From: a virus
Reading direction: 5' to 3' (one strand)
Length of the DNA: 62,876 nucleotides
IMG/VR virus record: IMGVR_UViG_3300037558_002528
Coordinates: 1 to 62,876 of that record
Positions 32,382 through 41,850 of the stretch are shown here, piece after piece. The first letter of the stretch is position 1; each line of letters starts with the position of its first letter. The position numbers were made by a program, and so were the translations under genes. A model generated the notes under the pieces. The model was not told the origin of the DNA, made no database searches, and saw nothing but the letters and a program-made list of their open reading frames with translations.

Positions 32382-34570
32382 GCATCGTCGACCAGATCAA
32401 GAGCGCTGCCATTCTGGGGCTGGCAAAGAATCCAGTCGTCATCACCGGCACCCTGGGCGCGGGCAATGTTCTCACTGCCTCGCTGCGCGCCGGCTTCTCG
32501 GCCACAGGCTTTCAGTGGACCAGCAACGGGTCGGACATCTCCGGCCAGACCGCCAACACCTATACCCAGCTCACTACGGACCGAGGATCTGTGATCGGGT
32601 GTCGCGCAATCGGGCTGGCATATGCGGGCAGCGCGGGCACCGTGCCAGTGGCCGTTCCCGGCGTACCGACAGGCTTGACGGCCACGGCAGGTAATGGCCA
32701 GATTTCTGGTGTAGCCATTGCACCTGCCGACAATGGAGGGGCAGCAATCACCGGCTATCAGATGCCCGTGTATCGTGCTTCGGACAATGTGTTGTTGGGA
32801 ACAGCAGCAGGCGCAGCGCCGAACCTGACATTGACAGGAATTGCGAACGGCGTCGCAGTCTATGTGAAAATGGCAGCGGTCAATTCGGTCGGAGTTGGTC
32901 CGCTTACTGCTGCCTCCAATATTGTGACACCCGCAGCTGGTCCGGCCGTTACCAGCGCTCCGACGATCAATTCCGAACCGCGCGTTTACGAATTGCTGGA
33001 TGCAACGCCGGCCACATTTAGCGGCGCGGATACCGTCGTCAGCAGTGTTTATGCCGATGGTGTGTTGCAAGGCCCGTTGCCTTTCCGCGTCACGATTGCC
33101 TGCATCAATAAAACGCTTACGGTTCTCTCCGTGGGGACCAACTCTTCGGGCAGCACGCCGAGCAGCTCATCCGGTTCGCAGTGTCGTCCTGTGCTTTCTG
33201 CGTCCAAACGCACAGTCCTTTCGCCTTCGGTGTCGACGGCTGGTACGAACAACGTGCGCACCTCGCGTTTGGGGGATATCAGCAACGAAACGGTAGTTGA
33301 CCCATTCTTTGAAATCTGGAATGGTTGGGTTGACGCGTCGGCCACAACTGTTGCGGGCGAAAAAGGCGTGGGTAACGTGGTGCCATACCGCCTAGCGCTT
33401 TTGTTGAACCTGAACGGGATCAGCCAAGACCAATCGTCGGCCACGCAGTACCTGCCGACATGGTTCAAAGCTGCGGCGGGCAACTCCGGCTACCTGTACA
33501 AATTGGATGGTAGCGAAGCTACGGCAGCGGAGTTCACGGCGGCCGGTGGCCTGCTATCGGGCGACGGCTACACCATCACGATGCCGGATGGCTGGCGCGC
33601 GAACTCTGACCGGCTTACCGGCGTAACAATCGTCAAAAACACCCGTTACATGGTGGTCAGCGAGTGCGCCCCGGCGGTCGGTGCCAAATATCCGAGCGGC
33701 GTCGTGTCGTCCGGTCGCGCTGATCTTGGCGACATGAACAAAGACGCCACATTCTCGAATGCCATTACGGTCAAGAACTGGACGACTCTTTCCGGCGTGG
33801 CGACGGGTTCTGTTATCGCCGCACCGTGCAATGTGTACGGGTTCGGAACGTTCGGCAAAAAGACGGTTACAGCAGGCGGCGACAGTATTGCTCGCGAAAA
33901 CCACGATAGCCAAACACCGACGGGCGTGCTGTATGGCGATGCGGATGGTTGCTGCGCGTTCCTGAATCGTGCGCTCAACATCGGCGGCTATAACTGGACT
34001 CGTGCAGCAGTCAGCGGGACCAGCGCAACCAACGTTGCCAAAAACGGCGGCTATGCGCAACGTGCATTGCAAGGCCGGTTCGCAGATGCCGACATTTGCA
34101 ACATGGGGAACAACGACCGTGGCTTACCGTGGCTTGGTGCAGCCGGAACGGGGCTCTATCAAACATTGCGGTTCTTGTGGGCCACCATTCGTAACTACCG
34201 CAAGAACGGCAGTACGTCGGCAATTTGCGCTGTGACGTTTCCCCCGCAAGCCACTTCTACCGATCTTTGGGCAACGACTGCAAATCAGACCGTAACCTAT
34301 CTGTCCACAGCGGCAGGTAACGCAAACTATCGACCGTTCCTCAATGCGGGAGTCTTTGGCGCTGGAGACTGCACAGCAGGATACGACATGTATGCCGCGT
34401 TGTACGCTGCCGCGACTGCTGCTGGGTTCACGGATATTGTGGATCTTAAAATTCCGGCTAATGGCACGGCACAGGCAGGTTATTTCGACAGCACACACCA
34501 GCAAGCAGTCTTGCACGCTGGAGTTGCATCCGACATGGCGTCGAAGATGCCGGCATTGATTGGGTTCTAA
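32378..34570 (+). CDS. Large protein with Fn3-like and SGNH-hydrolase domains
   Basis: 730 residues. Residues about 88-188 form a fibronectin-III-like domain (PGVPTGLTATAGNGQ to GPLTAASNIVTP). The C-terminal 230 residues look like an SGNH/GDSL hydrolase: GGDSIARE with S503, the CNMGNND block, and DSTHQQAVLHAG with D704-x-x-H707. Such enzymes remove ester groups, typically acetyl, from polysaccharide. It may be a receptor-processing virion protein. Position before the terminase, far from the tail genes, is unusual. Composition is AT-richer in the hydrolase part. Confidence 0.75.
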   Translation: MSIVDQIKSAAILGLAKNPVVITGTLGAGNVLTASLRAGFSATGFQWTSNGSDISGQTANTYTQLTTDRGSVIGCRAIGLAYAGSAGTVPVAVPGVPTGLTATAGNGQISGVAIAPADNGGAAITGYQMPVYRASDNVLLGTAAGAAPNLTLTGIANGVAVYVKMAAVNSVGVGPLTAASNIVTPAAGPAVTSAPTINSEPRVYELLDATPATFSGADTVVSSVYADGVLQGPLPFRVTIACINKTLTVLSVGTNSSGSTPSSSSGSQCRPVLSASKRTVLSPSVSTAGTNNVRTSRLGDISNETVVDPFFEIWNGWVDASATTVAGEKGVGNVVPYRLALLLNLNGISQDQSSATQYLPTWFKAAAGNSGYLYKLDGSEATAAEFTAAGGLLSGDGYTITMPDGWRANSDRLTGVTIVKNTRYMVVSECAPAVGAKYPSGVVSSGRADLGDMNKDATFSNAITVKNWTTLSGVATGSVIAAPCNVYGFGTFGKKTVTAGGDSIARENHDSQTPTGVLYGDADGCCAFLNRALNIGGYNWTRAAVSGTSATNVAKNGGYAQRALQGRFADADICNMGNNDRGLPWLGAAGTGLYQTLRFLWATIRNYRKNGSTSAICAVTFPPQATSTDLWATTANQTVTYLSTAAGNANYRPFLNAGVFGAGDCTAGYDMYAALYAAATAAGFTDIVDLKIPANGTAQAGYFDSTHQQAVLHAGVASDMASKMPALIGF

Positions 34571-34682
34571 GTTATTTTGGGGCTGCTAGATCCGTAAGGG
34601 CCTCAAGCAATTATTTCCCCGCTCGCCGGCAACACGGGTAAATGACCGGCATGGCTCGCACGATATGGAAGCCCTCCTTCTC

Positions 34683-34701
34683 CGGGCGCAATGCCCGTTT
34701 T
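34683..34701 (+). terminator. Weak terminator before the packaging genes
   Basis: 5-bp stem CGGGC/GCCCG with loop GCAAT, followed by TTTTA. The rest of 34571-34741 shows no gene. Confidence 0.5.
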
Positions 34702-34741
34702 ATTCGGCGCGGGGCGAGCAGTAGTTCAAGAGGTTTTTCCC

Positions 34742-35521
34742 ATGAGGATCACAGACAAAATCCGGCGTCTGGTCGATGAGTACTTGATCGACCTGAACGC
34801 GGCGCAGGCGGCTATCCGCGCTGGCTACAGCCCGCGCACCGCCAAGCAGATCGCGTACGAGACGCTCAATAAGCCGGAGGTGCAGGAGCTGGTGCGCGAG
34901 CGCCAGGCCGCTCTGGCCGAGCGCACCGAGATCACCCAGGACGCTGTGCTGCAGCGCCTGTGGGCAATCGCAACCGCCGACCCCTCGCAGCTGATGCAGT
35001 TTCGCCGCACCTGCTGCCGGTACTGCTGGGGCAAGAAGTTCGGCTACCAGCGCACCGCGCAGGAGATGAAGGCCGACCGGGCCAGCCACGCTAAGACGAT
35101 GGCCGAGAAGAAGGCCGAAGCCACCCGCGCTGGCCAGGCGTTCATGGAAACGCCCTTCGACCAGGCCGGCGGCACCGGGTACGACGCGCGCAAAGATCCG
35201 AATCCGAAGTGCCCGGAGTGCTTCGGCCAGGGCCACGGGAACGCTTACTTCGAAGACACCCGGAAGCTGCAGGGCAATGCCAAGTTCCTGTATGCCGGTG
35301 TGAAGCAGGGCAAAGAGGGCCTGGAGGTCAAGACCCTGGACCCGATCGAGGCCCTGAAGCTGGTTGGCCAGCACCTGGGCATGTTCAAGACGAAGGTGGA
35401 ACACAGCGGCGCGAATGGCCAGCCGCTCGCGCCTCCAGTGTTCCACGTCACATTTGCGGGAGAGGAAGGCGATGGCGGCGGTCAATCTGACGTTCGCGCC
35501 CAAGTTCCGCCCCCTGTTTAA
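34742..35521 (+). CDS. Terminase small subunit
   Basis: 259 residues from MRITDKIRR with AAGAGG upstream. [20 protein letters not shown] is the helix-turn-helix that binds the packaging site, and [20 protein letters not shown] follows, typical of the terminase_2 family. An inserted zinc ribbon (CRYCWG at about 97 and CPECFG at about 158) makes it longer than average. Overlaps the large subunit by 50 bp. Confidence 0.92.
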   Translation: MRITDKIRRLVDEYLIDLNAAQAAIRAGYSPRTAKQIAYETLNKPEVQELVRERQAALAERTEITQDAVLQRLWAIATADPSQLMQFRRTCCRYCWGKKFGYQRTAQEMKADRASHAKTMAEKKAEATRAGQAFMETPFDQAGGTGYDARKDPNPKCPECFGQGHGNAYFEDTRKLQGNAKFLYAGVKQGKEGLEVKTLDPIEALKLVGQHLGMFKTKVEHSGANGQPLAPPVFHVTFAGEEGDGGGQSDVRAQVPPPV

Positions 35522-36746
35522 ACCGAAGCGCTACAAGGTCTTCTACGGTGGCCGCGGCGGCGCCAAATCCTGGGAAATCGCTCGGGCACTGATCTTGATC
35601 GCGAGCAGCCGGAAGGTGCGTATCCTCTGCGCGCGCGAGGTGCAGAACACGATCAAGGACTCTGTCCTGAAGCTGTTGAAGGACCAGATCGATAAGTTGG
35701 GTCTCGGGCCGTGGTTTCATACGACGGATAGCAGCATCCGCAGCTCGGTCGGTTCTGAATTCATCTTCAAGGGCCTGCGTACGGACCCGAACGGGGTGAA
35801 GTCGACCGAGGGCATCGATATCTGCTGGGTGGAGGAAGCGCAGACGGTCTCCGCCGACTCTTGGGAGGTCCTGACTCCAACCATCCGCCAGGAAGGATCC
35901 GAAATCTGGATCAGTCTGAATCCAGGTGAGGAGGATGATCCGACCTACCAGCGCTTCGTGGCCAATCCGCCGGACAATTCGGTGGTGGTCGAGGTGAATT
36001 ATTACGACAACCCCTGGTTCCCCGATGTGCTCCGCCAGGAGATGGAGTATTGCAAGCGCGTCGATTACGATGCCTACGAGCACATTTGGCTGGGCAGGCC
36101 GAAGAAGATCAGCGCCGCAGTTATCTTCGCGGGCAAGTACCGCGTGGACGCGTTCAGCGATGACCTCTGGCGCCAGGCAGATCGCCTGTTCTTCGGTGCC
36201 GACTTCGGTTTTGCACAGGATCCATCCACGCTGATCCGATCCTTCGTGATTGGTAACAAGCTCTACATCGAGTACGAGGCCTACGGAATCGGCGTGGAGC
36301 TGGACGAGATGTGGAAGCTGTATGCAGGCAAGGAGGGCGCAACCGCTGAGCAGCTAGCCACCTGGAAGCCGGGCGACGATGCCAAGTTCCCCGGGATCCC
36401 TGGGGCGCGCGACTGGCCGATCAAGGCCGATAACTCTCGGCCGGAAACAATCAGCTTCCTCAAGCGCCAGGGTTTCAACATCGCGGCAGCGGCCAAGTGG
36501 CAGGGTAGCGTCGAGGACGGCATTAGCCACCTGCGTGGCTTCGAAGAGATCGTGATTCACGAGCGCTGCAAGCACATGGCCGCCGAAGCGCGCCTTTATT
36601 CATACAAGGTCGACAAGACGACGAAGGAGATCCTTCCTGTCATCGTCGACAAGCACAATCACTGCTGGGACGGCGTGCGGTACGGTCTGGATGGCTACAT
36701 CCAGCAGCGCGGCGGCCTGGGCGTCTGGTCGCGCCTAGCTCAGTAA
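35472..36746 (+). CDS. Terminase large subunit
   Basis: 424 residues from [10 protein letters not shown]. ATPase: Walker A GGRGGAKS (26-33), Walker B ICWVEEAQ. Nuclease: [13 protein letters not shown] and the later [24 protein letters not shown]-type. Translocates DNA into the prohead and cuts concatemers. Starts inside the small-subunit gene, a common coupling. Confidence 0.95.
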   Translation: MAAVNLTFAPKFRPLFKPKRYKVFYGGRGGAKSWEIARALILIASSRKVRILCAREVQNTIKDSVLKLLKDQIDKLGLGPWFHTTDSSIRSSVGSEFIFKGLRTDPNGVKSTEGIDICWVEEAQTVSADSWEVLTPTIRQEGSEIWISLNPGEEDDPTYQRFVANPPDNSVVVEVNYYDNPWFPDVLRQEMEYCKRVDYDAYEHIWLGRPKKISAAVIFAGKYRVDAFSDDLWRQADRLFFGADFGFAQDPSTLIRSFVIGNKLYIEYEAYGIGVELDEMWKLYAGKEGATAEQLATWKPGDDAKFPGIPGARDWPIKADNSRPETISFLKRQGFNIAAAAKWQGSVEDGISHLRGFEEIVIHERCKHMAAEARLYSYKVDKTTKEILPVIVDKHNHCWDGVRYGLDGYIQQRGGLGVWSRLAQ

Positions 36747-36764
36747 AACCGAGGAATTGACACC

Positions 36765-38207
36765 ATGACCCGCAAATCGAAGCGATCTGCAGGCCACGCC
36801 GGCGCACGCCAGCAGACCAACGACTCGTTCCAGAACGCCCAGGCCCGCCTGGGCTGGGGCACGAACAACCAGTCCTCGGGCGCTACCTACTCGCTGTCGT
36901 ACCAAAGCCGAAACCGCGTGCAGCTGGAGGCCGCCTATCGCGGATCCTGGATCGTTCGGGCGGCCGTGGACGCCATCCCAGAGGACATGACCCGCTGCGG
37001 CGTGGAGATGTCGGGCATCGACCCGGCCTCCATCACCGAGATGGAGACTGCCATGGTCTCCCTGGGGATCTGGGACAAGTTGTGCGAGACCGGCAAGTGG
37101 GCGCGCCTGTATGGCGGCGCCATCGGCGTCATGCTGATCGAGGGCCAGGACCTGACCACACCGCTGCGCGTCGAGTCGATCGGCAAGGGCCAGTTCAAAG
37201 GGCTGGTGGTGCTGGACCGTTGGATGGTGGCGCCGCCGGTGGGCAAGGTGGTCACCGAGTTCGGCCCTGACATGGGCAAGCCGGTGTTCTACGACATCCT
37301 GGCCGAGTTCATGGGCCTGCCGAAGGGACGCATTCACTACAGCCGGGTCATCCGTCTGGAGGGCGATGATCTGCCGTATTACCAGCGCATCGCGGAGAAC
37401 GGCTGGGGCCTGTCTGTACTGGAACCTCTCTGGGACCGCCTGATCGCCTTTGATAGTGCCTCGGTCGGTGCCGGCCAACTGGTCTACAAGGCGCACCTGC
37501 GCACCTACTCCATTGAAGGCTTGCGGCAGATTATCGCGACGGGAGGGGATGCCCTGAAGGGTCTGCTGTCGCAGATCGAGTTCACCCGGCTTTCCCAGAC
37601 CAATGAGGGCATGACGGTGATCGACTCGACCGACAAATTCGAGGCGCACACCTATACCTTCGCCGGCCTCTCGGACATGCTGATCCAGTTCGCGCAGCAG
37701 CTGTCGGGCGCCCTGGGCATCCCACTGTCTCGCATCTTCGGGCAGTCCCCGGCCGGCCTGAGCGATACCGGCGAAGGGCCGCGGCGCCAGTACCACGAGA
37801 AGGTGCACCAGAAGCAGGAGAAAGACCTGCGCACGCCGCTGCAGCGCCTGTTCTCGGTGATGTCTATGTCGGTGCTGGGCAAAGAGCTCGATCCGAGCTT
37901 CCAATTTGCGTTCAAGACGCTGGACGAACCTACCGAGGTGGAGAAGGCGGAAGTGGCCGACAAGAAAACCACCACAGTGGTGAGTGCCCTGGACGCGAAC
38001 CTGATCAAGCGCTCTACGGCCATGAAAGAGCTCAAGGGCATGGCATCAGGCACCGGCATGTTCGGCAACATCACGGATGAAGAGATCCAAGATGCCGAGA
38101 AGCAAGAGCAGGACGAACCGCCCCCGGGCGCAGGGCTGGATCTGCCTGACCTGAGCTCCCTCACGACCAAGGACTCACTGCTCAAGCGGCTCTGGAAAAG
38201 ACGATGA
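36765..38207 (+). CDS. Portal protein (DUF1073 family)
   Basis: 480 residues matching DUF1073: AAYRGSWIVRAAVDAIPEDM, GKWARLYGGAIGVMLIEGQD, LYYR-like region DDLPYYQRIAENGWGLS, and ALGIPLSRIFGQSPAGLSDT near 310-330. Forms the dodecameric vertex through which DNA passes. The C-terminus ends in an acidic then basic tail. Confidence 0.93.
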   Translation: MTRKSKRSAGHAGARQQTNDSFQNAQARLGWGTNNQSSGATYSLSYQSRNRVQLEAAYRGSWIVRAAVDAIPEDMTRCGVEMSGIDPASITEMETAMVSLGIWDKLCETGKWARLYGGAIGVMLIEGQDLTTPLRVESIGKGQFKGLVVLDRWMVAPPVGKVVTEFGPDMGKPVFYDILAEFMGLPKGRIHYSRVIRLEGDDLPYYQRIAENGWGLSVLEPLWDRLIAFDSASVGAGQLVYKAHLRTYSIEGLRQIIATGGDALKGLLSQIEFTRLSQTNEGMTVIDSTDKFEAHTYTFAGLSDMLIQFAQQLSGALGIPLSRIFGQSPAGLSDTGEGPRRQYHEKVHQKQEKDLRTPLQRLFSVMSMSVLGKELDPSFQFAFKTLDEPTEVEKAEVADKKTTTVVSALDANLIKRSTAMKELKGMASGTGMFGNITDEEIQDAEKQEQDEPPPGAGLDLPDLSSLTTKDSLLKRLWKRR

Positions 38208-38953
38208 TCATCACCCTGGATCGCCGGAAGAAGAACCGGAACCCGGTGCGCACCACTGGCGCCGAACAGCGCTACGCCATGCAACTAAAGAAGGTGGCGG
38301 CGCAGGTCCAGGCGATCATCAGCCCGTTCGAGCCCGGTGACATCCGGTCGGTGCCGACCATCCAGCAGCTACTGGATGCCTACGCCCAGATGCTCAAGCC
38401 GTGGGCCACCCAGACCGCCAGCAACATGCTGATGGACGTGGCGCTGCGCGATGAGAGCGCCTGGAGGACCATGGCCAAGGAAATGTCTCGGGCGCTACGC
38501 CTGGAGATCGCCGAGGCACCGACGGGCCGGGTGCTGCAGGATCTGCTGGCCGAGCAGGTCACCCTGATCACCAGCCTGCCGGTGGAGGCCGGCCAGCGCG
38601 TGCATGAGCTGACGCTCAAGGGCCTGGAGGACTCCACGCGCGCCAGCGAGATCGCCAAGGAGATCATGCGCTCGGGCGAGGTGACCAAGAGCCGGGCGCT
38701 GCTGATCGCCCAGACCGAGGTCAGCCGCACGGCCACCTCGCTCACCCAGGCCCGGGCCGAGTACGTCGGGAGCCCAGGGTATATCTGGCGCACCAGCGGT
38801 GACAGCGATGTTCGTGAGGATCATCGGGAACTGGAAGGCCAGTTCATCCCATGGAACCAGCCGCCCATCGCGGACAAGCGCACCGGCCGCCGGGCGCACG
38901 CCGGCTGCATCTATCGGTGCCGCTGTTTCCCAGAAGTAGTTATTCCTGATTGA
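38204..38953 (+). CDS. Phage Mu F-like head morphogenesis protein
   Basis: 249 residues; ATG overlaps the portal stop by 4 bp. C-terminal Mu-F domain: LLIAQTEVSRTATSLTQARA, YIWRTSGDSDVREDHRELEG, GRRAHAGCIYRCRCFPEVV, where the Cys/His residues end the domain. A minor head protein. Confidence 0.9.
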   Translation: MIITLDRRKKNRNPVRTTGAEQRYAMQLKKVAAQVQAIISPFEPGDIRSVPTIQQLLDAYAQMLKPWATQTASNMLMDVALRDESAWRTMAKEMSRALRLEIAEAPTGRVLQDLLAEQVTLITSLPVEAGQRVHELTLKGLEDSTRASEIAKEIMRSGEVTKSRALLIAQTEVSRTATSLTQARAEYVGSPGYIWRTSGDSDVREDHRELEGQFIPWNQPPIADKRTGRRAHAGCIYRCRCFPEVVIPD

Positions 38954-38955
38954 CC

Positions 38956-39471
38956 ATGGCACGACATATTCACGTTCATTTCTACACCGGTGACGCCGGC
39001 GAGTGGAAGGAGGGCGATCACCCGCGCGCGGAGAACGGCCAGTTCGGTACCGGTGCCGCTGGCGCCGCAGCGGGGCAGGGCAGTGTCACACTGCGCGGCA
39101 ATGAGCTTGGCGGCTATGCCGATATCAAGGAGCTGCGCCAGAAGGCCCTGGTCTATGCCGAGCGGTTCATCGGAAAGCGCTTCAAGAACGCGGCCACCGG
39201 CAACGAGATCCAGGTGACGCGCTCGGGCGTGAAGCACACGGTGTTCGGCAGCCGAGACGACCTGATCAAGAGCATCCCTGCGATCCCCGATCTGCTGGAG
39301 AGATCCAAGTTGGTGGCCACCTCGCCGGACAAGCGCGGCGACCCGAACATCCTGGCGGTGGAGACCTACGAGGCCCAGCTGCATCTGGCCGGGGAGCCGC
39401 ACAAGGTGATTTTGACGGTCAAGGCGTACCAGGACGGGCGCCGCTACTACGACCATGGCTTGGTGAAATGA
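38956..39471 (+). CDS. Head-linked protein with LPD3/barnase-EndoU-like nuclease domain
   Basis: 171 residues. The N-terminus contains HPRAENGQFGTG, a sequence common at the ends of phage polyvalent and head proteins. The C-terminal 120 residues (GNEIQVTRSGVKHTVFGSRD, YEAQLHLAGEPHKVILTVKA, DGRRYYDHGLV) resemble the barnase-EndoU-colicin-RelE-like nuclease fold of polyvalent proteins, with His and Lys residues suited to RNase chemistry. It may be packaged with the head and injected. An alternative TTG start lies at 38950. Confidence 0.65.
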   Translation: MARHIHVHFYTGDAGEWKEGDHPRAENGQFGTGAAGAAAGQGSVTLRGNELGGYADIKELRQKALVYAERFIGKRFKNAATGNEIQVTRSGVKHTVFGSRDDLIKSIPAIPDLLERSKLVATSPDKRGDPNILAVETYEAQLHLAGEPHKVILTVKAYQDGRRYYDHGLVK

Positions 39472-39588
39472 AAAAGGACCGCCAATTGACTTTCAAGTCT
39501 CGGTTCCTCGCACGCTGCGGAGGCGTGGTGGTTTAAACCTTGGCGATCCAGAAACAATTATACGCCGCTTCCCGAAAACTGAAGATCC

Positions 39589-39612
39589 AGCCCGCCCCGC
39601 GCGGGCTTTTTT
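39589..39612 (+). terminator. Intrinsic terminator before the protease/capsid genes
   Basis: AGCCCGC/GCGGGCT stem with loop CCCGC and TTTTT. The sequence 39472-39588 shows no gene and may contain a promoter for the capsid genes. Confidence 0.8.
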
Positions 39613-39625
39613 ACGTGCCTACGCC

Positions 39626-40414
39626 ATGAGCAAGCCCTGCAGCTGCAAAAAATGTAGCGCCCCCGCTACGAAGACGACCGATTCCATCACCGCCAGCGGC
39701 TTCCTGACCAATGAGCAGCTGGGGCCGAAGCAGTCGATCACCGCCGAGGGCTTCCTGCTGTGCGAGGAGGTGCCCATCGCCCGCATCGGCCCGCAGATGT
39801 ACGCGGCCATCGAGCTTCCGGACCTGGAGGACAAGGACGGCGTGATCGAGGTCGAGCGCGATGCCGACGTCGTTTTCAGCGCCGAGACCATTGCCAGCTT
39901 CACCGGCAAGCCCGTGACCATCGAGCATCCCTCCGAATTGGTCACGCCGCTGACCTGGAAGAACGTCGCCAAGGGCACCGTGCACAACGTGCGGCGCGGC
40001 GAGGGCGACAAGGCAAATCTGCTGCTGGCCGACCTGCTGATCACTGACCAGGAGCTGATTGAGCTCATCGTCAAGAAGAAGCTGAAGGAGATCAGCTGCG
40101 GCTACGACGCCGAATACGAGCAAATCGCGCCTGGGCGGGCGCGGCAATCGACCATCGTGGGCAACCACGTGGCGTTTGTAGAAAGCGCCCGCTGTGGACC
40201 TGTGTGTTCTGTGCAGGATTCTGGAAAATTGATTGGAGAAACCCCCATGGCTGTAAAGCTGACCAAGTCGGCCATTGCCGACAAACTGCGCAAGATTTTC
40301 AACACCCGTGACTCGGAGGCCCTGGAGAAGGTCCTGGACGAGATGCCCGACGGCGCCGGTGGTGACGACAAGGACACCCATGTCCACATCCACATGGGGG
40401 GGGCGAACCGGTGA
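39626..40414 (+). CDS. DUF2213 prohead-protease-type protein, N-terminal part
   Basis: 262 residues. Residues 1-200 match DUF2213: TASGFLTNEQ, IARIGPQMYAAIEL, IASFTGKPVTIEHPSELVTP, AKGTVHNVRRGEGDKAN, KEISCGYDAEYEQI and GNHVAFVESARCG. The reading frame ends just after a run of eight G at 40396-40403, inside the HVHIHMGG linker. A shift there would join it to the next frame (see 40411). Probably processes or scaffolds the head. Confidence 0.85.
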   Translation: MSKPCSCKKCSAPATKTTDSITASGFLTNEQLGPKQSITAEGFLLCEEVPIARIGPQMYAAIELPDLEDKDGVIEVERDADVVFSAETIASFTGKPVTIEHPSELVTPLTWKNVAKGTVHNVRRGEGDKANLLLADLLITDQELIELIVKKKLKEISCGYDAEYEQIAPGRARQSTIVGNHVAFVESARCGPVCSVQDSGKLIGETPMAVKLTKSAIADKLRKIFNTRDSEALEKVLDEMPDGAGGDDKDTHVHIHMGGANR

Positions 40415-41019
40415 AGCCGTCCGGCACCACCGATGAGGATGATCCCGCTGCTGGCAAGGGCGACGACCCGGTGCTGGCGGCTATCGCCAAGGTGGCCGCC
40501 GCTGTCGAAGTCCTCGGCCAGCGCGTATCGGCGCTGGAGTCCGGCAAGACCACCGACTCGGAAGAGAAGGTGCCGCCGGAGGCCAAGACCACCGATGCCG
40601 ATGAAAAGGATCCTCCGGAAGCCAAAATGACCGGCGACTCCTCTTCCCTGGTGGCCGAGTTCCAGGACGCCAAGTCCCGCGCCGAAATCCTGGCACCGGG
40701 CATCAAGTTCCCGACCTTCGATGCCAAGGCTGACTTGAAGACCTCGGTCGACGCGCTGTGCAGCTTCCGCCGCCGCGCCCTGACCGTGGCCCTGGCCGGC
40801 GAGCACGAAGATCTGATCAAGGTGGTCACCGGCGATGCTGACGTCGGCAAGTTGACCTGCGACTCGGCCAAGGCCTTCTTCAATGCGGCTTCCGAGCTGG
40901 TGAAGAACAAGAACGCCTCGGTGCAGACCCACCAGCAGCAGGTCCAGTCGCAACCCACATCGTCCTTCCAGGACATCAACAAGACGCACGCCGCTTTCTG
41001 GGCGCGCAAACCCAACTAA
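40411..41019 (+). CDS. DUF2213 protein, C-terminal part (frameshift-linked)
   Basis: 202 residues if it starts at GTG 40411, which overlaps the upstream stop. The frame is open upstream through the G8 run: a -1 shift there yields HMGGGEPVKPSGTTDED. The region is an acidic coiled coil (LAAIAKVAAAVEVLGQRVSA) and a helical tail ending HAAFWARKPN, as in scaffold-like C-termini of DUF2213 proteins. May be a separate scaffold or a shifted extension. Confidence 0.78.
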   Translation: MKPSGTTDEDDPAAGKGDDPVLAAIAKVAAAVEVLGQRVSALESGKTTDSEEKVPPEAKTTDADEKDPPEAKMTGDSSSLVAEFQDAKSRAEILAPGIKFPTFDAKADLKTSVDALCSFRRRALTVALAGEHEDLIKVVTGDADVGKLTCDSAKAFFNAASELVKNKNASVQTHQQQVQSQPTSSFQDINKTHAAFWARKPN

Positions 41020-41028
41020 GGAGCTGTC

Positions 41029-41778
41029 ATGCCCTCTCTGCAAGCCTATCAATACCGCATGCCGGCTGGTTTTGCCGGCGACCTGCAGCGCGCCGAAGTC
41101 GCTGTTATCGAGCCCCAGATCATTGACCCTGCCGCACCCCCGCTGTCCTTCGGCGTGCCGGTGAAGCTGGTGTCCGGGAAGATCCAACCCATCAACAGCG
41201 CCTCCGACGGCGTCAACTCGGTCTACGGCGTGAACCTGCGTCCGTACCCGATCCAAGGCAACGGCACCGATCCCCTGGGCACCTCGACCCCGCCGAGCTC
41301 CGGCGTGGCCGACATCCTCAAGCGCGGCTACGTCAACATCGTGCTGGGCGGCAGTACTGCTGCAGCAAAGGACGGCCGCGTGTATGTGCGTACCGCCAAC
41401 CCCAGTGCCGGCAAGCCGCTGGGCGGTTTCGAAGCCGCGCCCGAGTATGCAGTGACCGCCGGTGCCAATACTGGCAACGGCACTCTCGGCTCCGTCTCGA
41501 CTGGCGCCTCGCCGATGAGCGGTTCCTACAGCATCAAGTTCACCAGCTCCACCGCGTTCAACGTCACTGCTCCGGACGGCTCCAACCTTCCCGCTGGCGT
41601 CGTCGGCACCCCGTACACCAACGCCCAGATCAACTTCACGGTCACCGCTGGTGGCACCGCGTTCGCGGCCAACGACTCGTTCACCATCGGCCAGAACCTG
41701 ATCGTGCTGCCCAAGCGCTGGTACTTCACCGGCCCGGCCGATGCCTACGGCATCACCGAGCTGGCCGTCAACTACTAA
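41029..41778 (+). CDS. Head decoration / structural cement protein
   Basis: 249 residues: YQYRMPAGFAGDLQRAEVAV, GVPVKLVSGKIQPI, VYGVNLRPYP and GYVNIVLGGSTAAAKDGRVY form a family encoded just before DUF2184 capsid proteins that binds the capsid surface as cement. The C-terminal half is beta-rich with low-complexity Ala/Thr/Gly. Confidence 0.8.
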   Translation: MPSLQAYQYRMPAGFAGDLQRAEVAVIEPQIIDPAAPPLSFGVPVKLVSGKIQPINSASDGVNSVYGVNLRPYPIQGNGTDPLGTSTPPSSGVADILKRGYVNIVLGGSTAAAKDGRVYVRTANPSAGKPLGGFEAAPEYAVTAGANTGNGTLGSVSTGASPMSGSYSIKFTSSTAFNVTAPDGSNLPAGVVGTPYTNAQINFTVTAGGTAFAANDSFTIGQNLIVLPKRWYFTGPADAYGITELAVNY

Positions 41779-41810
41779 TCCCGGCGCCGCAAGCGCATCA
41801 ACTCACAGGG

Positions 41811-41837
41811 CCCCGCTCCGGCGGGGTTCTGCATTTT
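41811..41837 (+). terminator. Hairpin before the capsid gene
   Basis: CCCCGC/GCGGGG stem, loop TCCG, followed by TTCTGCATTTTT. May terminate weakly or protect the capsid message from decay. Confidence 0.6.
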
Positions 41838-41850
41838 TGGAGCCATAGAA

